NCBI RefSeq assembly: GCF_020164785.1
Contig: NZ_JAIUGX010000001.1
Coordinates: 543,765-607,764, forward strand
Reading direction: 5' to 3'
DNA: 64,000 nucleotides
From: Mesorhizobium sp. ES1-1
GTDB lineage: Bacteria > Pseudomonadota > Alphaproteobacteria > Rhizobiales > Rhizobiaceae
The notes beneath the pieces were generated by a model. That model was not told the DNA's origin. It made no database searches and saw only the letters and a program-made list of their open reading frames with translations. The translations under genes and the position numbers were made by a program. Shown one piece after another: positions 36,532 to 45,747 of the stretch (positions are counted from its first letter, which is position 1; every line of letters begins with the position of its first letter).

Positions 36532-37607
36532 GCGTGTTCGACCGGATCGGCCAGAAGCTGCTTTTCACATTCGATCCGGAAACCGCCCATGGCCTGTCAA
36601 TCGCTGCGCTGCGCTGCGGACTGCCGGTGGCCGGGCGACCGATCCGCGACGACAGGCTGAAGGTCAGCCTCTGCAGCATCGACTTCCCCAATCCGCTCGG
36701 CATGGCGGCCGGCTATGACAAGAATGCCGAGGTGCCCGACGCCCTGCTCGGGCTCGGCTTCGGCTTCGCCGAGGTCGGCACGGTCACACCGCTACCGCAG
36801 GCTGGCAATCCGAAGCCACGGATCTTCCGGCTGACGGCCGATGAAGCGGTGATCAACCGGTTGGGCTTCAACAATGAAGGTCACGCGGCCGCCGAACGAC
36901 GTCTTGCCGCGCGTAAGGGCCGTTCCGGCATTGTGGGCGTCAACATCGGCGCCAACAAGGACAGCAGCGACCGTGTCGCCGACTATGAGCGCGGCGTCAT
37001 CCGCTTTGCGCCCTATGCCAGCTACCTGACGATCAACATCTCCTCGCCCAATACCCCCGGCTTGCGCACCATGCAGGCGCGCGAACAGCTTGGCGAGCTC
37101 TTGTCGCGCGTCATCGCCGCACGCGCCTCGGCAAGGGCGCGGCCGCCGGTCTTCCTCAAGATCGCGCCGGACCTGGTCGAGGCCGAGCTGGAGGACATCG
37201 CCGCCGAGGTGACCGAGAAACGGATCGATGGCGTCGTCGTCTCCAACACCACCGTCTCGCGGCCGGCCCTGCGCAGCGGCGACGCCGTGCGCGAGACCGG
37301 CGGGCTCTCCGGCAAGCCGCTGTTCGAACGCTCGACCATCGTGCTGGCCAGGATGCGCAGATTGCTCGGGCCCTCGATTGTGCTAATCGGCGTCGGCGGC
37401 GTCGACTCCACCGAAACGGCGCTGGAGAAGATCCGGGCTGGCGCCGATCTTGTCCAGCTCTACACGAGCATGATCTATGCCGGGCCCGCGCTGCCGGGCC
37501 GCATCATTGCCGGAATGGCCCGCCATGCCGAGACGGCAGGGCTGAAGTCCATTCGAGACCTGCGCGACAGCCATCTCGGCCAGTGGGCGGCGCGGCCGCT
37601 CAGCTGA
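36528..37607 (+). CDS. pyrD: Dihydroorotate dehydrogenase (quinone), class 2
   Basis: 359 residues. FMN enzyme at the inner membrane, oxidises dihydroorotate to orotate in pyrimidine synthesis with quinone as acceptor. Class 2 signs: the N-terminal extension before the barrel (FDRIGQKLLFTFDPETAHGL), FPNPLGMAAGYDKNAE, the GFGFAEVGTVTPLPQ segment, NRLGFNNEG, the catalytic Ser region in NISSPNTPGLR, and the final LIGVGGVDS and LVQLYTSMIYAGP. The last 8 bases overlap the convergent MATE gene. Confidence 0.95.
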   Translation: MSVFDRIGQKLLFTFDPETAHGLSIAALRCGLPVAGRPIRDDRLKVSLCSIDFPNPLGMAAGYDKNAEVPDALLGLGFGFAEVGTVTPLPQAGNPKPRIFRLTADEAVINRLGFNNEGHAAAERRLAARKGRSGIVGVNIGANKDSSDRVADYERGVIRFAPYASYLTINISSPNTPGLRTMQAREQLGELLSRVIAARASARARPPVFLKIAPDLVEAELEDIAAEVTEKRIDGVVVSNTTVSRPALRSGDAVRETGGLSGKPLFERSTIVLARMRRLLGPSIVLIGVGGVDSTETALEKIRAGADLVQLYTSMIYAGPALPGRIIAGMARHAETAGLKSIRDLRDSHLGQWAARPLS

Positions 37608-39009
37608 ACGCTGTCCGCATCCGCAGTCGCAGGATAGCCAGCAAGCTGAAACCGCGCACCAGCAGGAACACGTGCAACGCCGCCCACAGGCCGCTATTGC
37701 CGAACACCGGCCCCAAAGTCAGCAGAGCGGCCGTAAAGACGAGAAACGACAGCAACATCATGTTGCGCATGTCGCGCGACCAGGTCGCACCGATGAAGAC
37801 GCCATCCATCTGGAATGCGAGCACACCGCTCAGCGCCGTGAACGCCGCCCATGGCAGGTAAATGTCGGCAACCGAACGGACCTCTGTCGACGTCGTGACG
37901 AGGGCGACCAGATCGGTGCCGCCGGCCAGCAGCACCAGCGTCGCTACTCCGGCCAGACCGAAACCCCACAGCAGCGTGAGCTTGACGGCCCTGCGGAACG
38001 GGATGGCGGCGCGCGCGCCGACGGCGCGGCCAGCCAGCTGTTCGGCGGCAGTGGCAAAACCATCGAGAAAGTAGCCCGCGACGAGGAAGAAATTCATCAG
38101 CACGGCGTTCGCGGCCAGCGTCACCGTGCCGAACTGCGCGCCCTGGCGCGTGAACAGAGCGAAGGCGGCGAGCAGCGAGAAGGAGCGGATCATGATGTCG
38201 CGGTTGAGCGAAAGCATGCGCAGGAAGGCGCCCGTGTGGAGCAGGCGATGACGCGGCAAGGCCGGCGCCGCGCGGAACCGCCTGACAACGATGGCAAGAC
38301 CAAGCAGCATGGCGAGGAACTCTCCGGCGACGGTTGCCCAGGCGACGCCGGCAACCCCCCAGCCGAGCCTCAGGCCGAGCAGCAGACAGAGCGCCATGTT
38401 GACGCTGTTGAGCACCAGTTGCAGCATCAGGCCAAGCCCGCCCTCGCCGCGCCCCAGCACGTAGCCCAGGATGGCGTAGTTGATCAGCGAAAAGGGCGTT
38501 GCGAGCAGCCTGATGCGGATGTAGACCCCCATCGCCTCGCTGACGCGCGGTTCGGCCCCCATGAACCACTGACCGCCGACCGCGAACAATGGCGCCAGCG
38601 CCGCCAGAACGATGCCAGCGATCACGGCGATCAGCATGGCGCGCCAGAACACCGCCTGTTCTTCCAGAACATCGCCGCGTCCGAAGGCTTGCGCGACAAG
38701 GCCGGTGGTGCCGGAGCGCAGGAAGTTGAATGTGGTGAAGACGACGTCGAAAACCAGCGCTCCGGCGGCCAGCCCGCCCAAGAGGGCGGCGTCGCCGAAC
38801 TGGCCGACGACAGCCGTATCGACCAAGCCGAGCATGGGCGTCGTCAAATAGGCAAGCGTCATCGGCACCGAGATGGCGAGCACCGAGCGGTTGGTGACGA
38901 CGAAGGATCCCCGGTCCACGGCGGATCCGGCGTCGGCTGGGGTCGCACCCTGGTCCAAGGATTGCTGCCTTGCTGATTGCGGCTTGATCGAACTGCCGAT
39001 GTGCCCCAT
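37600..39009 (-). CDS. MATE family efflux transporter
   Basis: About 469 residues from the ATG at 39009; a GTG further inside would also be possible, and the first 40 residues look less conserved. Twelve hydrophobic segments with the MATE/DinF pattern: SVPMTLAYLTTPMLGLVDTA at the first helix, the second-repeat DIMIRSFSLLAAFALFTRQG, and FLVAGYFLDGFATAAEQLAG. Exchanges sodium or protons for drugs, metabolites or organic acids; substrate unknown. The 3-prime end overlaps pyrD by 8 bases, tail to tail. Confidence 0.88.
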   Translation of the reverse strand: MGHIGSSIKPQSARQQSLDQGATPADAGSAVDRGSFVVTNRSVLAISVPMTLAYLTTPMLGLVDTAVVGQFGDAALLGGLAAGALVFDVVFTTFNFLRSGTTGLVAQAFGRGDVLEEQAVFWRAMLIAVIAGIVLAALAPLFAVGGQWFMGAEPRVSEAMGVYIRIRLLATPFSLINYAILGYVLGRGEGGLGLMLQLVLNSVNMALCLLLGLRLGWGVAGVAWATVAGEFLAMLLGLAIVVRRFRAAPALPRHRLLHTGAFLRMLSLNRDIMIRSFSLLAAFALFTRQGAQFGTVTLAANAVLMNFFLVAGYFLDGFATAAEQLAGRAVGARAAIPFRRAVKLTLLWGFGLAGVATLVLLAGGTDLVALVTTSTEVRSVADIYLPWAAFTALSGVLAFQMDGVFIGATWSRDMRNMMLLSFLVFTAALLTLGPVFGNSGLWAALHVFLLVRGFSLLAILRLRMRTAFS

Positions 39010-39089
39010 TTTCCGGCCACCGCGCAATCATCCTTCCCGGGATGGCCAACCGAAATCCCGGTCTGGCGTGAGCCCGGCGGACCCATTCC

Positions 39090-39995
39090 ATGCCGTTGCA
39101 CATCGTCCATCATCCCGACTACGACGCGGGTTTTGCCGCCAACCATCGCTTTCCGATGAGCAAATATCCGCTGCTGATGGAAGCCTTGACTGCACGCGGC
39201 CTGGCTGGACCGGACGCGCTCAGCACCGCCGAACCGGCGCCCGTGTCATGGCTCAAGCTTGCCCATGCGGCGGATTATGTCGATCAGGTCGTTGACTGCC
39301 GCGTGCCCGAAAAAATCGAGCGGGAGATCGGTTTCCCGGTCAGCCCTCGCGTCTCGCTGCGTGCGCGGCTCGCCGCGGGCGGTACTATACAGGCGGCGCG
39401 GCTGGCCTTGCGGCACGGCATCGCCTGCAACACCGCCGGCGGCAGCCATCATGCGCGTCGCGCGCAAGGCGCCGGCTTCTGCACCTTCAACGATGTCGCA
39501 ATTGCCTCGCTGGTCCTGTTGGCCGAGGGTGCCGCGCAGAACATCCTGGTCGTCGATCTCGACGTGCACCAGGGCGACGGCACGGCGGATATACTGGCGG
39601 GCGATCCGCGCGTGTTCACCTTCTCCATGCATGGGGACCGCAATTATCCCGCGCGCAAGATTGCCTCGGACCTCGATATCGCCCTGCCCGACGGCACGGG
39701 CGATGCTGCCTATCTCAGTAGGCTGGCCGCCATTCTGCCGGAGCTGTCGGCCAAGGCCCGTTGGGACATCGTGTTCTACAATGCCGGGGTGGACGTCCAT
39801 GCCGAGGACCGACTTGGCAGGCTGGCGCTTTCCGATGACGGGCTGCGCGCCCGCGAAGAAGCGGTTATCCGCCACTTTCGCGCGCGTAACATTCCGGTCT
39901 GTGGCGTCATTGGCGGCGGCTATTCAACGGATGTGGCGGCACTTGCCGCACGCCACGCCATCCTTTTCGAGGTCGCGTCGGATTACGGCCGATAG
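39090..39995 (+). CDS. Histone-deacetylase-family (AcuC/HDAC-like) amidohydrolase
   Basis: 301 residues of the arginase/deacetylase superfamily. Zinc and catalytic residues: HHARRAQGAGFCTFNDVAIA (twin His), VVDLDVHQGDGT (Asp and His ligands), FSMHGDRNYP, FYNAGVDVHAEDRLG with the third Asp, and the late GGGYS. Bacterial members remove acetyl groups from polyamines or proteins; the substrate here is not clear. Divergent from the MATE gene with an 80-base gap; no strong ribosome site. Confidence 0.88.
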   Translation: MPLHIVHHPDYDAGFAANHRFPMSKYPLLMEALTARGLAGPDALSTAEPAPVSWLKLAHAADYVDQVVDCRVPEKIEREIGFPVSPRVSLRARLAAGGTIQAARLALRHGIACNTAGGSHHARRAQGAGFCTFNDVAIASLVLLAEGAAQNILVVDLDVHQGDGTADILAGDPRVFTFSMHGDRNYPARKIASDLDIALPDGTGDAAYLSRLAAILPELSAKARWDIVFYNAGVDVHAEDRLGRLALSDDGLRAREEAVIRHFRARNIPVCGVIGGGYSTDVAALAARHAILFEVASDYGR

Positions 39996-39996
39996 C

Positions 39997-40260
39997 TCAC
40001 TTGCGGTAGTTGGCAAGCCTCAGCAGGATGAAGGCGGGTATGACAATCGCGGCGCCGAGCAGGATATAGCCGAGGAAACGATAGACCGCATTGAAGCCCA
40101 GGTTCCAGAGATCCGTGAACAAACGCTGGATTGCTTGCAGCACATCCATGGGCGACCAGCCGAAGGCATTCATCACCAGACCGACAAGGAACGACACCAC
40201 GAGCAGCTTCAGGATCACCCTGAGCGGGGAGTCGCCGAGAAAGCGCGTCAATGCGGACAA
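39997..40260 (-). CDS. Small membrane protein (DUF6460-like)
   Basis: 87 residues if begun at TTG 40260, which has GGAG and AGGA just upstream; the upstream open frame has little support. Contains two hydrophobic segments (VILKLLVVSFLVGLVMNAFG and FLGYILLGAAIVIPAFILL) around SPMDVLQAIQRLFTDLWNLG. The pattern recalls small rhizobial membrane proteins of the DUF6460 group. Unknown role. It converges on the HDAC-like gene with two bases between stops. Confidence 0.65.
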   Translation of the reverse strand: MSALTRFLGDSPLRVILKLLVVSFLVGLVMNAFGWSPMDVLQAIQRLFTDLWNLGFNAVYRFLGYILLGAAIVIPAFILLRLANYRK

Positions 40261-40421
40261 TTCCTGTCTCCGGCTCCGTCGCCCGATTCGGGCCACCGAG
40301 ACATACGCATTCGAGTTCCTTGCTTCAAGCCGAACCAGGCCGGAACAACAGCCCCCCTGGCTTATCTGTTTTCTAACCAATTGCCGCTATTCCGGATCGA
40401 ATAGCGGGAGCCGGGCCCTTG

Positions 40422-41450
40422 ATGGAGACGACGAAAAACAGCGGGCGACGCAGCGTCATGCTGTCGGTGGTCGTTCCCTGCTACAATGAGCTCGATGGCA
40501 TCAGCGAACTCCATCGCCGGGTAACCGCCGCATGTCTGGCGCAGGGCCCCTCCTATGAGATCGTGCTGGTCATCGACGGCGCGACGGACGGTACGCGCGA
40601 CGCGATTTTCCAGCTGGCTGAGAAGGACGACCACGTCGTCGCCATCGATCTTGCCCGCAACTACGGCCACCAGATCGCGCTGACTGCCGGCCTCGAATTC
40701 TGCCGCGGCCAGCGCATCCTCATTCTCGACGCCGACCTTCAGGATCCGCCCGAGCTTCTTGGCGCCATGATGGCGAAGATGAATGAAGGCTTCGACGTCG
40801 TCTACGGCCAGAGGATCAAACGTGACGGCGAAAGCTGGTTCAAGCTGGCTTCCGCGTCGATGTTCTATCGCCTGCTTGGACGGATGGTCGACGTCGATAT
40901 CGCGCCGAATTCCGGCGACTTCCGGCTGATGAGCCGCCGCGCGCTGGACCATCTGAATGCGATGCCCGAGCGCTACAGGTTCATTCGGGGCATGGTGAGC
41001 TGGATCGGACTGAAACAGGTGGCTTTCCCCTATGAAAGACACCGGCGCTTCGCCGGCACCACCCATTATCCGCTTAAGAAGATGGTTCTGCTGGCGGTCG
41101 ACGCGATGACCAGCTTCTCCATCGCGCCTTTGCGGTTTGCCTCTTTGCTCGGCATGATGTTTGGCCTGCTGGGGCTGGTCGTGTTGGGCTACACGCTTGT
41201 CGAATGGTCACTCGGCAACGTGCTGCCCGGCTGGACCAGCCTTGCAGCGATCATGCTGATCCTTGGCAGCGTGCAACTGATGGTGCTCGGGATTTTCGGC
41301 GAGTATCTCGGGCGCATGTACATGGAGACCAAGCGCCGTCCGCTGTACTTCGTCGACGAGATCGTTTCGCGGCGCCCGGCGGTCCTGGACGATGAGGATT
41401 TGCCCGTCCACCGCCTCCAGGAAATGGCAAAAAGAGCCGCGCGTGGTTGA
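40422..41450 (+). CDS. Family 2 glycosyltransferase, GtrB/dolichol-phosphate sugar type
   Basis: 342 residues. A GT-A domain with SVVVPCYNELDGISELHRRV, LDADLQDPPELLGAMMAKM (Asp motifs) and the acceptor part RFIRGMVSWIGLKQ, followed by two membrane helices (LRFASLLGMMFGLLGLVVLG and AAIMLILGSVQLMVLGIFGE) and EYLGRMYMETKRRP, the classical pattern of undecaprenyl-phosphate glucosyl/mannosyltransferases. It would load a sugar on the lipid carrier at the inner membrane for transfer outside, perhaps by the membrane GT-C-like protein downstream (148 bases). Confidence 0.88.
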   Translation: METTKNSGRRSVMLSVVVPCYNELDGISELHRRVTAACLAQGPSYEIVLVIDGATDGTRDAIFQLAEKDDHVVAIDLARNYGHQIALTAGLEFCRGQRILILDADLQDPPELLGAMMAKMNEGFDVVYGQRIKRDGESWFKLASASMFYRLLGRMVDVDIAPNSGDFRLMSRRALDHLNAMPERYRFIRGMVSWIGLKQVAFPYERHRRFAGTTHYPLKKMVLLAVDAMTSFSIAPLRFASLLGMMFGLLGLVVLGYTLVEWSLGNVLPGWTSLAAIMLILGSVQLMVLGIFGEYLGRMYMETKRRPLYFVDEIVSRRPAVLDDEDLPVHRLQEMAKRAARG

Positions 41451-41598
41451 GACGAAGGTCGGCCGGGCGCAAACGAAATGGCATGGGCGCAATGCGGCCT
41501 GCTTTTCAGTCTGACTTGCCGCCTATGAAGCTGTCCGGCACCATCCGCCTCAAAAAGGCGCTCGGATATGGGACCATCCTGCCCGGTGGCGTTATGAC

Positions 41599-43089
41599 AT
41601 GAGCGGGGCAGAGGCGATTATGCGGTCGATGCCGCGGCTCGATGATGCGCAACGCATCCGATTGCTGTTCTGCCTGTTCGCCGCTTGCGCCGCGGGTCTG
41701 GTGCTCGCCGCTTTCGCCGGATCCATGCTGCAGGACCCCGACAGCTGGTGGCAGGTGAAGGTCGGACTGGATTTCCTGTCGAACCCGATATTTCCGACCG
41801 TCGACACCTACTCACACACTTTCGCCGGCAAGCCGTGGATCGCCAAGGAGTGGCTGGGACAGGTGCTTCTGGCGCTCGCCTACAGCGCTGGCGGCTGGAA
41901 AGGCGTGGTGACACTGATCATCGCGACCATCTGCCTGACGATCTTCCTGATGGGATGGTTCCTCAGTGCCTCGCTGAAGCCTCTCCTGGCGGTCGGTCTG
42001 GCCTTCGTCGCCGCCTTCCTGATCGACCCGATCTATACGGCGCGGCCTCACGTTTTCACCTTGCCGATCATCGTCGTCTGGACCGCAATGCTGTTTGGAG
42101 CCGCGCGCGCCGAGAAGGCGCCTCCGCCCTGGCTGCTTGTGCTTGTCGTGCTGTGGGCGAACCTGCACGCAACGTTCACCCTGAGCTTCGTCATAGCCGC
42201 CTTCGCCGGCCTCGATATCCTGGCGCGGACAGGCTTGTCGAAGCCGAGGCTCCTGGCGAAATGGATCGTATTCGGCCTGCTCTGCCCGCTTGTGAGCCTG
42301 ATCCATCCCTATGGCCTGAAGGCCATCATGGCCACCTTGACGGTCGCCTATGGCAACGAAGCAGTGCCCCTCATCACCGAATGGCAACCCTTCAACGCCC
42401 AGGAACATCTGTCCCAGGAAGTAGCGATGCTGGTGGCGCTTTTCGGGCTTTTGATATCAAGGCTGCGGATCGGCTGGCCCAGGGCGCTGTTCATTGTCTT
42501 CACCCTGCACGTCTATCTGTCGCATCTGCGGTTCATGTATCTGTTCTTCCTGCTGGTTCCACTGGTCGTCGCGGCCGAGGTCGCGCAGCAATATCCCGGG
42601 CTGTCGCTTGCCTCCTGGCTGGCTGACAAGCGTGACGGACTGGAAAAATTCATTGCCCGTCACCTCCACCCGATCTGCGCCACGGCGGCCCTTTGTGTGA
42701 TCGGTGCGGTCTCCCTGCTCGGCGATGTCTATCGAGTAGAACCGAGCCCAAGGACATCGGCCACCGGGGCGCTGGCTTTTGCCGAGAGCCACCATCTGTC
42801 CGGCAACGTGCTGAACTCCTACAATTTCGGCGGCACTCTGATCTTCCACGGCATCAAGACATATATCGACGGCCGGACCGATCAGTTGTTCCTGGGCGGT
42901 TTCACGAAGACCGACGACGAGACCGGGCTGAGCGGCGGAAAGCCGTTGCTCGACGCCCAGATCAAGAAATACGGGATTGGATGGGCGCTGCTGTCGTCCG
43001 ACGACAATCGCATCCCCTTCTTCGAGGAACTCGGCTGGAAACGGGTCTATTCGGACAATTACGCGGTAATCTACCAACCCGGGGCGTGA
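41599..43089 (+). CDS. Polytopic membrane protein, putative GT-C type glycosyltransferase
   Basis: 496 residues, about ten to twelve hydrophobic segments and a soluble C-terminal domain (from about residue 385). The N-terminal region after the first helix reads QDPDSWWQVKVGLDFL, then PTVDTYSHTFAGKPW and EWLG, the signature of a widespread family of GT-C-like proteins that have acidic residues in the first periplasmic loop. The next gene upstream is a polyprenyl-phosphate sugar transferase, which fits a donor-acceptor pair for surface glycan or lipid modification. Exact role not known. Confidence 0.65.
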   Translation: MSGAEAIMRSMPRLDDAQRIRLLFCLFAACAAGLVLAAFAGSMLQDPDSWWQVKVGLDFLSNPIFPTVDTYSHTFAGKPWIAKEWLGQVLLALAYSAGGWKGVVTLIIATICLTIFLMGWFLSASLKPLLAVGLAFVAAFLIDPIYTARPHVFTLPIIVVWTAMLFGAARAEKAPPPWLLVLVVLWANLHATFTLSFVIAAFAGLDILARTGLSKPRLLAKWIVFGLLCPLVSLIHPYGLKAIMATLTVAYGNEAVPLITEWQPFNAQEHLSQEVAMLVALFGLLISRLRIGWPRALFIVFTLHVYLSHLRFMYLFFLLVPLVVAAEVAQQYPGLSLASWLADKRDGLEKFIARHLHPICATAALCVIGAVSLLGDVYRVEPSPRTSATGALAFAESHHLSGNVLNSYNFGGTLIFHGIKTYIDGRTDQLFLGGFTKTDDETGLSGGKPLLDAQIKKYGIGWALLSSDDNRIPFFEELGWKRVYSDNYAVIYQPGA

Positions 43090-43159
43090 TCCCCTTGTGT
43101 CTTGACAACGGCGCTTTGCGATTGCCCGGAGGCGTGCCGTCATGATAACGAAGGGTCGC

Positions 43160-43233
43160 GCGGGTATGATGTAATGGTAGCTTGTCAGCTTCCCAAGCTG
43201 AACGCGAGGGTTCGATTCCCTCTACCCGCTCCA
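43160..43233 (+). tRNA. tRNA-Gly (anticodon CCC)
   Basis: 74 bases. Acceptor stem GCGGGTA (43160-43166) pairs with TACCCGC (43223-43229); discriminator T and an encoded CCA follow. The anticodon stem TCAGC/GCTGA (43185-43189, 43197-43201) encloses the loop TTCCCAA, so the anticodon CCC is at 43192-43194. The T-loop region GGTTCGATTCC is typical. It reads GGG codons. Confidence 0.95.
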
Positions 43234-43498
43234 CTCTTTTGAGCCGATGGCCGATCGTGACGGATAAGTCTGTCGGCTCGGCCGTCATCAGTTCCAGGAC
43301 CGCTACGTTGGATAATTGTGGCGGCGGCTCTGGAGCATGCCGGCCTGCCGCCAAGGCGCATGGTGCGGCCGGCGATGCGGAGAGTGAATCCGCATCGTCG
43401 GCCGCATGAAACGTTTAGCTTGCCACGACCATCTGCGGGACGCCCCGCTTCACGGTTTCCGCGAGGTCCGCAGATGCGACGCGCCTACGAAAGCGCCC

Positions 43499-43861
43499 TC
43501 AGTCCTGGGGCCGGAGACCGCACGCCTGAAGCAATTCATCGAGAGTGCCTGTCTGGCACAGCGTCTTCTTGCCTCCATCCGCGATCCGGGCCGGGGCGAC
43601 GGATCGGCCGGTGACTTCACGAACGACGTCGGCGATCTGGGTGCTGTCGAGGTTCTGGTAGCACAGGGTCGTCTTTTCAGAGGCGTTCATTGATAGCCGC
43701 TTCTGGCCAGGCGATTTCCTCCGTGCCGAAATACCCTGGTCCGCAGACTCGACCTGAGGGTAGCATTTCCAGAAGAAGACTTGGCCATCGGCCCCCTCCC
43801 ACAATGCACAGCCGCCCCCGCCGCAGTCGAGAACCCAATGTTCAGTTTCACATACCGACAT
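43499..43861 (-). CDS. Small hypothetical protein (about 120 aa)
   Basis: ATG 43861 has GGAG six bases upstream, giving 120 residues rich in Cys and Gly at the start (ETEHWVLDCGGGGCALWEGA). A later ATG at 43690 gives a 63-residue version (MNASEKTTLCYQNLDSTQIA), which looks the better-conserved part: a helical segment with DSTQIADVVREVTGRSVAP and cysteines. I cannot decide the start nor name a family. It lies in a sparse region after the tRNA. Confidence 0.4.
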   Translation of the reverse strand: MSVCETEHWVLDCGGGGCALWEGADGQVFFWKCYPQVESADQGISARRKSPGQKRLSMNASEKTTLCYQNLDSTQIADVVREVTGRSVAPARIADGGKKTLCQTGTLDELLQACGLRPQD

Positions 43862-44153
43862 TTTTCGCTCCATATTGGATTGCGGCAAGTCAACGATCCG
43901 AGAGCAAGTCAACTGCATCCGACCAGTGTCACTCAGTGCGACGCGCCCTCCGACAATTCCTTGCCGTGCGGACACAATCGCAGCGTTAGCGTGATCTGAT
44001 CGTGAACCGCCTCCCCAGGGAGCGCATGCTGTGATGTCACATTGATTTTGGCCGGAAGGCGCACGCAGTAGCATGTGCGGATCGTTGCCAGCCTGGTATC
44101 GAGCGCGACTTGCATGCGCTCTGTTTTCGCGGGATCAGCCGCCAGAGAACCCG
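43862..44153. other. Sparse region without convincing genes
   Basis: Between the two small minus-strand ORFs, nothing is supported: frames here are either open extensions of the left ORF or antisense. No terminator or RNA pattern seen. Codon quality falls compared with the surrounding operons. Confidence 0.4.
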
Positions 44154-44381
44154 CTATTTCTCGCGATCATAAGGGAAGGTCGCGTCTCCATCGTCATTGC
44201 CTGAAATGACGCGAGGGTTCGCGCTGGAGACACCATCGTTCGATCCGCCCTTGTGGTTCTTCTCAGACTGTCCTTTGGCGTCGGCTTCCGGGCCGGACTT
44301 GGCCTGCCCCGGTCCTTTGTTATCGGGGGACGAAGGGCTTGGTTCGGCTGATCCTTTATCGGGGCGCGGCTTGCTGGACAT
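44154..44381 (-). CDS. Small disordered hydrophilic protein (75 aa)
   Basis: ATG 44381 preceded by AGGAG at a good distance. 75 residues made nearly only of Ser, Pro, Gly, Lys, Asp, Asn (PRPDKGSAEPSPSSPDNKGP and DAKGQSEKNHKGGSNDGVSS), so intrinsically disordered; no signal or membrane segment. Such hydrophilin-like proteins often belong to stress responses, but nothing in the sequence proves it. Confidence 0.6.
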   Translation of the reverse strand: MSSKPRPDKGSAEPSPSSPDNKGPGQAKSGPEADAKGQSEKNHKGGSNDGVSSANPRVISGNDDGDATFPYDREK

Positions 44382-44452
44382 GCGAATCTCCTTGCTCGAG
44401 ACGGCAACTCGGTTTCGCAAGCAAGGTTCCTCCGGGCTGCCGCGTTCCACCG

Positions 44453-45442
44453 CTATCCAACCTCCCGCAAGATGAAATCATGCAGCATCTTGGCCGCCGG
44501 AGAGAGCACGCGGTTTCTTACCGTGATCAAGCTATAAGGCCTGACCTCGATGTCGAATTCGGTCTGGACGACATCGATGGCGCCGGCGAGCCCCTCGGGA
44601 TTCTGGATGAACTTCGCAACCTGGACCGAGACCGGGGCGATGGCGTCCGATTGCGCCACCATGACCAGGGTCAACAGCAGCGAACTGGTGTTGAGGATGC
44701 GATCGGGCAGCGCGATGTTGCGGTTCAGGAAATTGCTCTCCATCGCCTGGCGCAAGGGCGAGCCGCCGGACTGGAAGACCCAGTCAAAGGCTGCGGTCTC
44801 TTCCAGCCGAATGGCTTCCCCCCTGGCCAGCGGATGACCACGGCGCACGATCAGGCAGGCCTTCTCGACGCCGATGACGCGTGCGTCGAACAGTCGAGGG
44901 TTGAGGTCATCGGGAATGCGCGCGATGATGAAATCATGGCGTGACGCCAGCAATTCGCGGGCCAGTACGTTGGAGGTTTCGACCTGCATGGTGATTTCGA
45001 TGCGCGGGTGGAGCCGACGGATTTCACGAATTGCTGGCACTGCCAGTTCGATCGCCGGTGCCGTCACCGCGCCAAGAAACACCGACCCGCCCTTGCCGGC
45101 CTTCAGTTCGGAAATCTCGCGGTCGACCTCGCGCATTTCCAGCAATATGGAACGTGCGCGCCTGGCCAGCGCCTTACCGTAGGGCGTCAATGTGATGCCG
45201 CGCGGCAGCCTCTCGCACAATTTGACCGCCAACACTGCTTCCATCTCGCTGATCATGCGAGACGCTGCGGGCTGGGAAATGTTCATGACCTGCGCCGCCG
45301 CGCTGACCCTTGCATGATCATCGAGCGCCACGATCATGCGCATGTGACGCAGGCTGAGCCCGCTGCGCAGAAGGGTTTCGCCGTCGCCTGGATTGCCGTC
45401 GCTACCATTCGAACCGGCTTGGGGGTTTCTTGGCGGGGCCAT
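44453..45442 (-). CDS. gbpR: LysR-family regulator, GbpR-like
   Basis: 329 residues from ATG 45442; a GTG at 45493 would add 17 residues, and I cannot exclude it. LysR helix-turn-helix: LRHMRMIVALDDHARVSAAA, NISQPAASRMISEMEAVL, then LCERLPRGITLTPYGKALA. The rest is the periplasmic-binding-like effector domain. It is divergent from chvE as GbpR is in Agrobacterium, where it activates chvE on arabinose, galactose or fucose. The short upstream dyad (45503-45524) may be its site. Confidence 0.83.
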   Translation of the reverse strand: MAPPRNPQAGSNGSDGNPGDGETLLRSGLSLRHMRMIVALDDHARVSAAAQVMNISQPAASRMISEMEAVLAVKLCERLPRGITLTPYGKALARRARSILLEMREVDREISELKAGKGGSVFLGAVTAPAIELAVPAIREIRRLHPRIEITMQVETSNVLARELLASRHDFIIARIPDDLNPRLFDARVIGVEKACLIVRRGHPLARGEAIRLEETAAFDWVFQSGGSPLRQAMESNFLNRNIALPDRILNTSSLLLTLVMVAQSDAIAPVSVQVAKFIQNPEGLAGAIDVVQTEFDIEVRPYSLITVRNRVLSPAAKMLHDFILREVG

Positions 45443-45747
45443 GCCTGATGCCTGTTCCGGTTGCGATGCGCAGCCCGGGAAGCCGGCCGCCACGCTTCAT
45501 TAGCTATACCGTGCTCGATATAGCAACTATCACAGATCGCATTTGACAGTTATGGCAAAAGCGTCGAAACGTTCGTGCGTTCCGAAACGCCTCGGTCGAT
45601 CACGTCAATCGTATCGATTGAAATCGCATTTTGGAGCCATGGGAGGATACCGGATATAAACATGACGGCAGCAGCGCCTTGGCGTGTCTGCACGATTGCG
45701 CGGCCCACGACCCCGGGGTGCCGTGTCCATCAACCAGGGAGAGTTAC
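45443..45747. other. gbpR-chvE divergent control region
   Basis: 305 bases without a gene, AT-richer than the surroundings, with the GCTATA/TATAGC dyad at 45503-45524, a TTGACA at 45543-45548 without a clear -10, and the chvE ribosome site AGGGAGAG at 45736-45743. Confidence 0.6.
45503..45524. promoter_or_regulatory. LysR-type dyad, candidate GbpR binding site
   Basis: GCTATA at 45503-45508 and TATAGC at 45519-45524 are perfect inverted copies with 10 bases between, which contains the T-N11-A form of LysR sites. It lies 60 bases upstream of gbpR and about 220 before chvE, where an autoregulated LysR site is expected. Confidence 0.6.

Noticed and set aside
37672..38976. A 434-codon Gln/Arg/His-rich frame opposite the MATE gene.
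   Set aside because: Composition is that of the complement of a membrane protein; no start signal.
43406..43693. A 95-codon plus-strand frame after the tRNA.
   Set aside because: Overlaps the minus-strand small ORF, which has the better start signal; no features in the product.
43160..44450. tRNA-Gly followed by sparse small ORFs as an integrated island.
   Set aside because: No integrase and no repeat of the tRNA 3-prime end was found.
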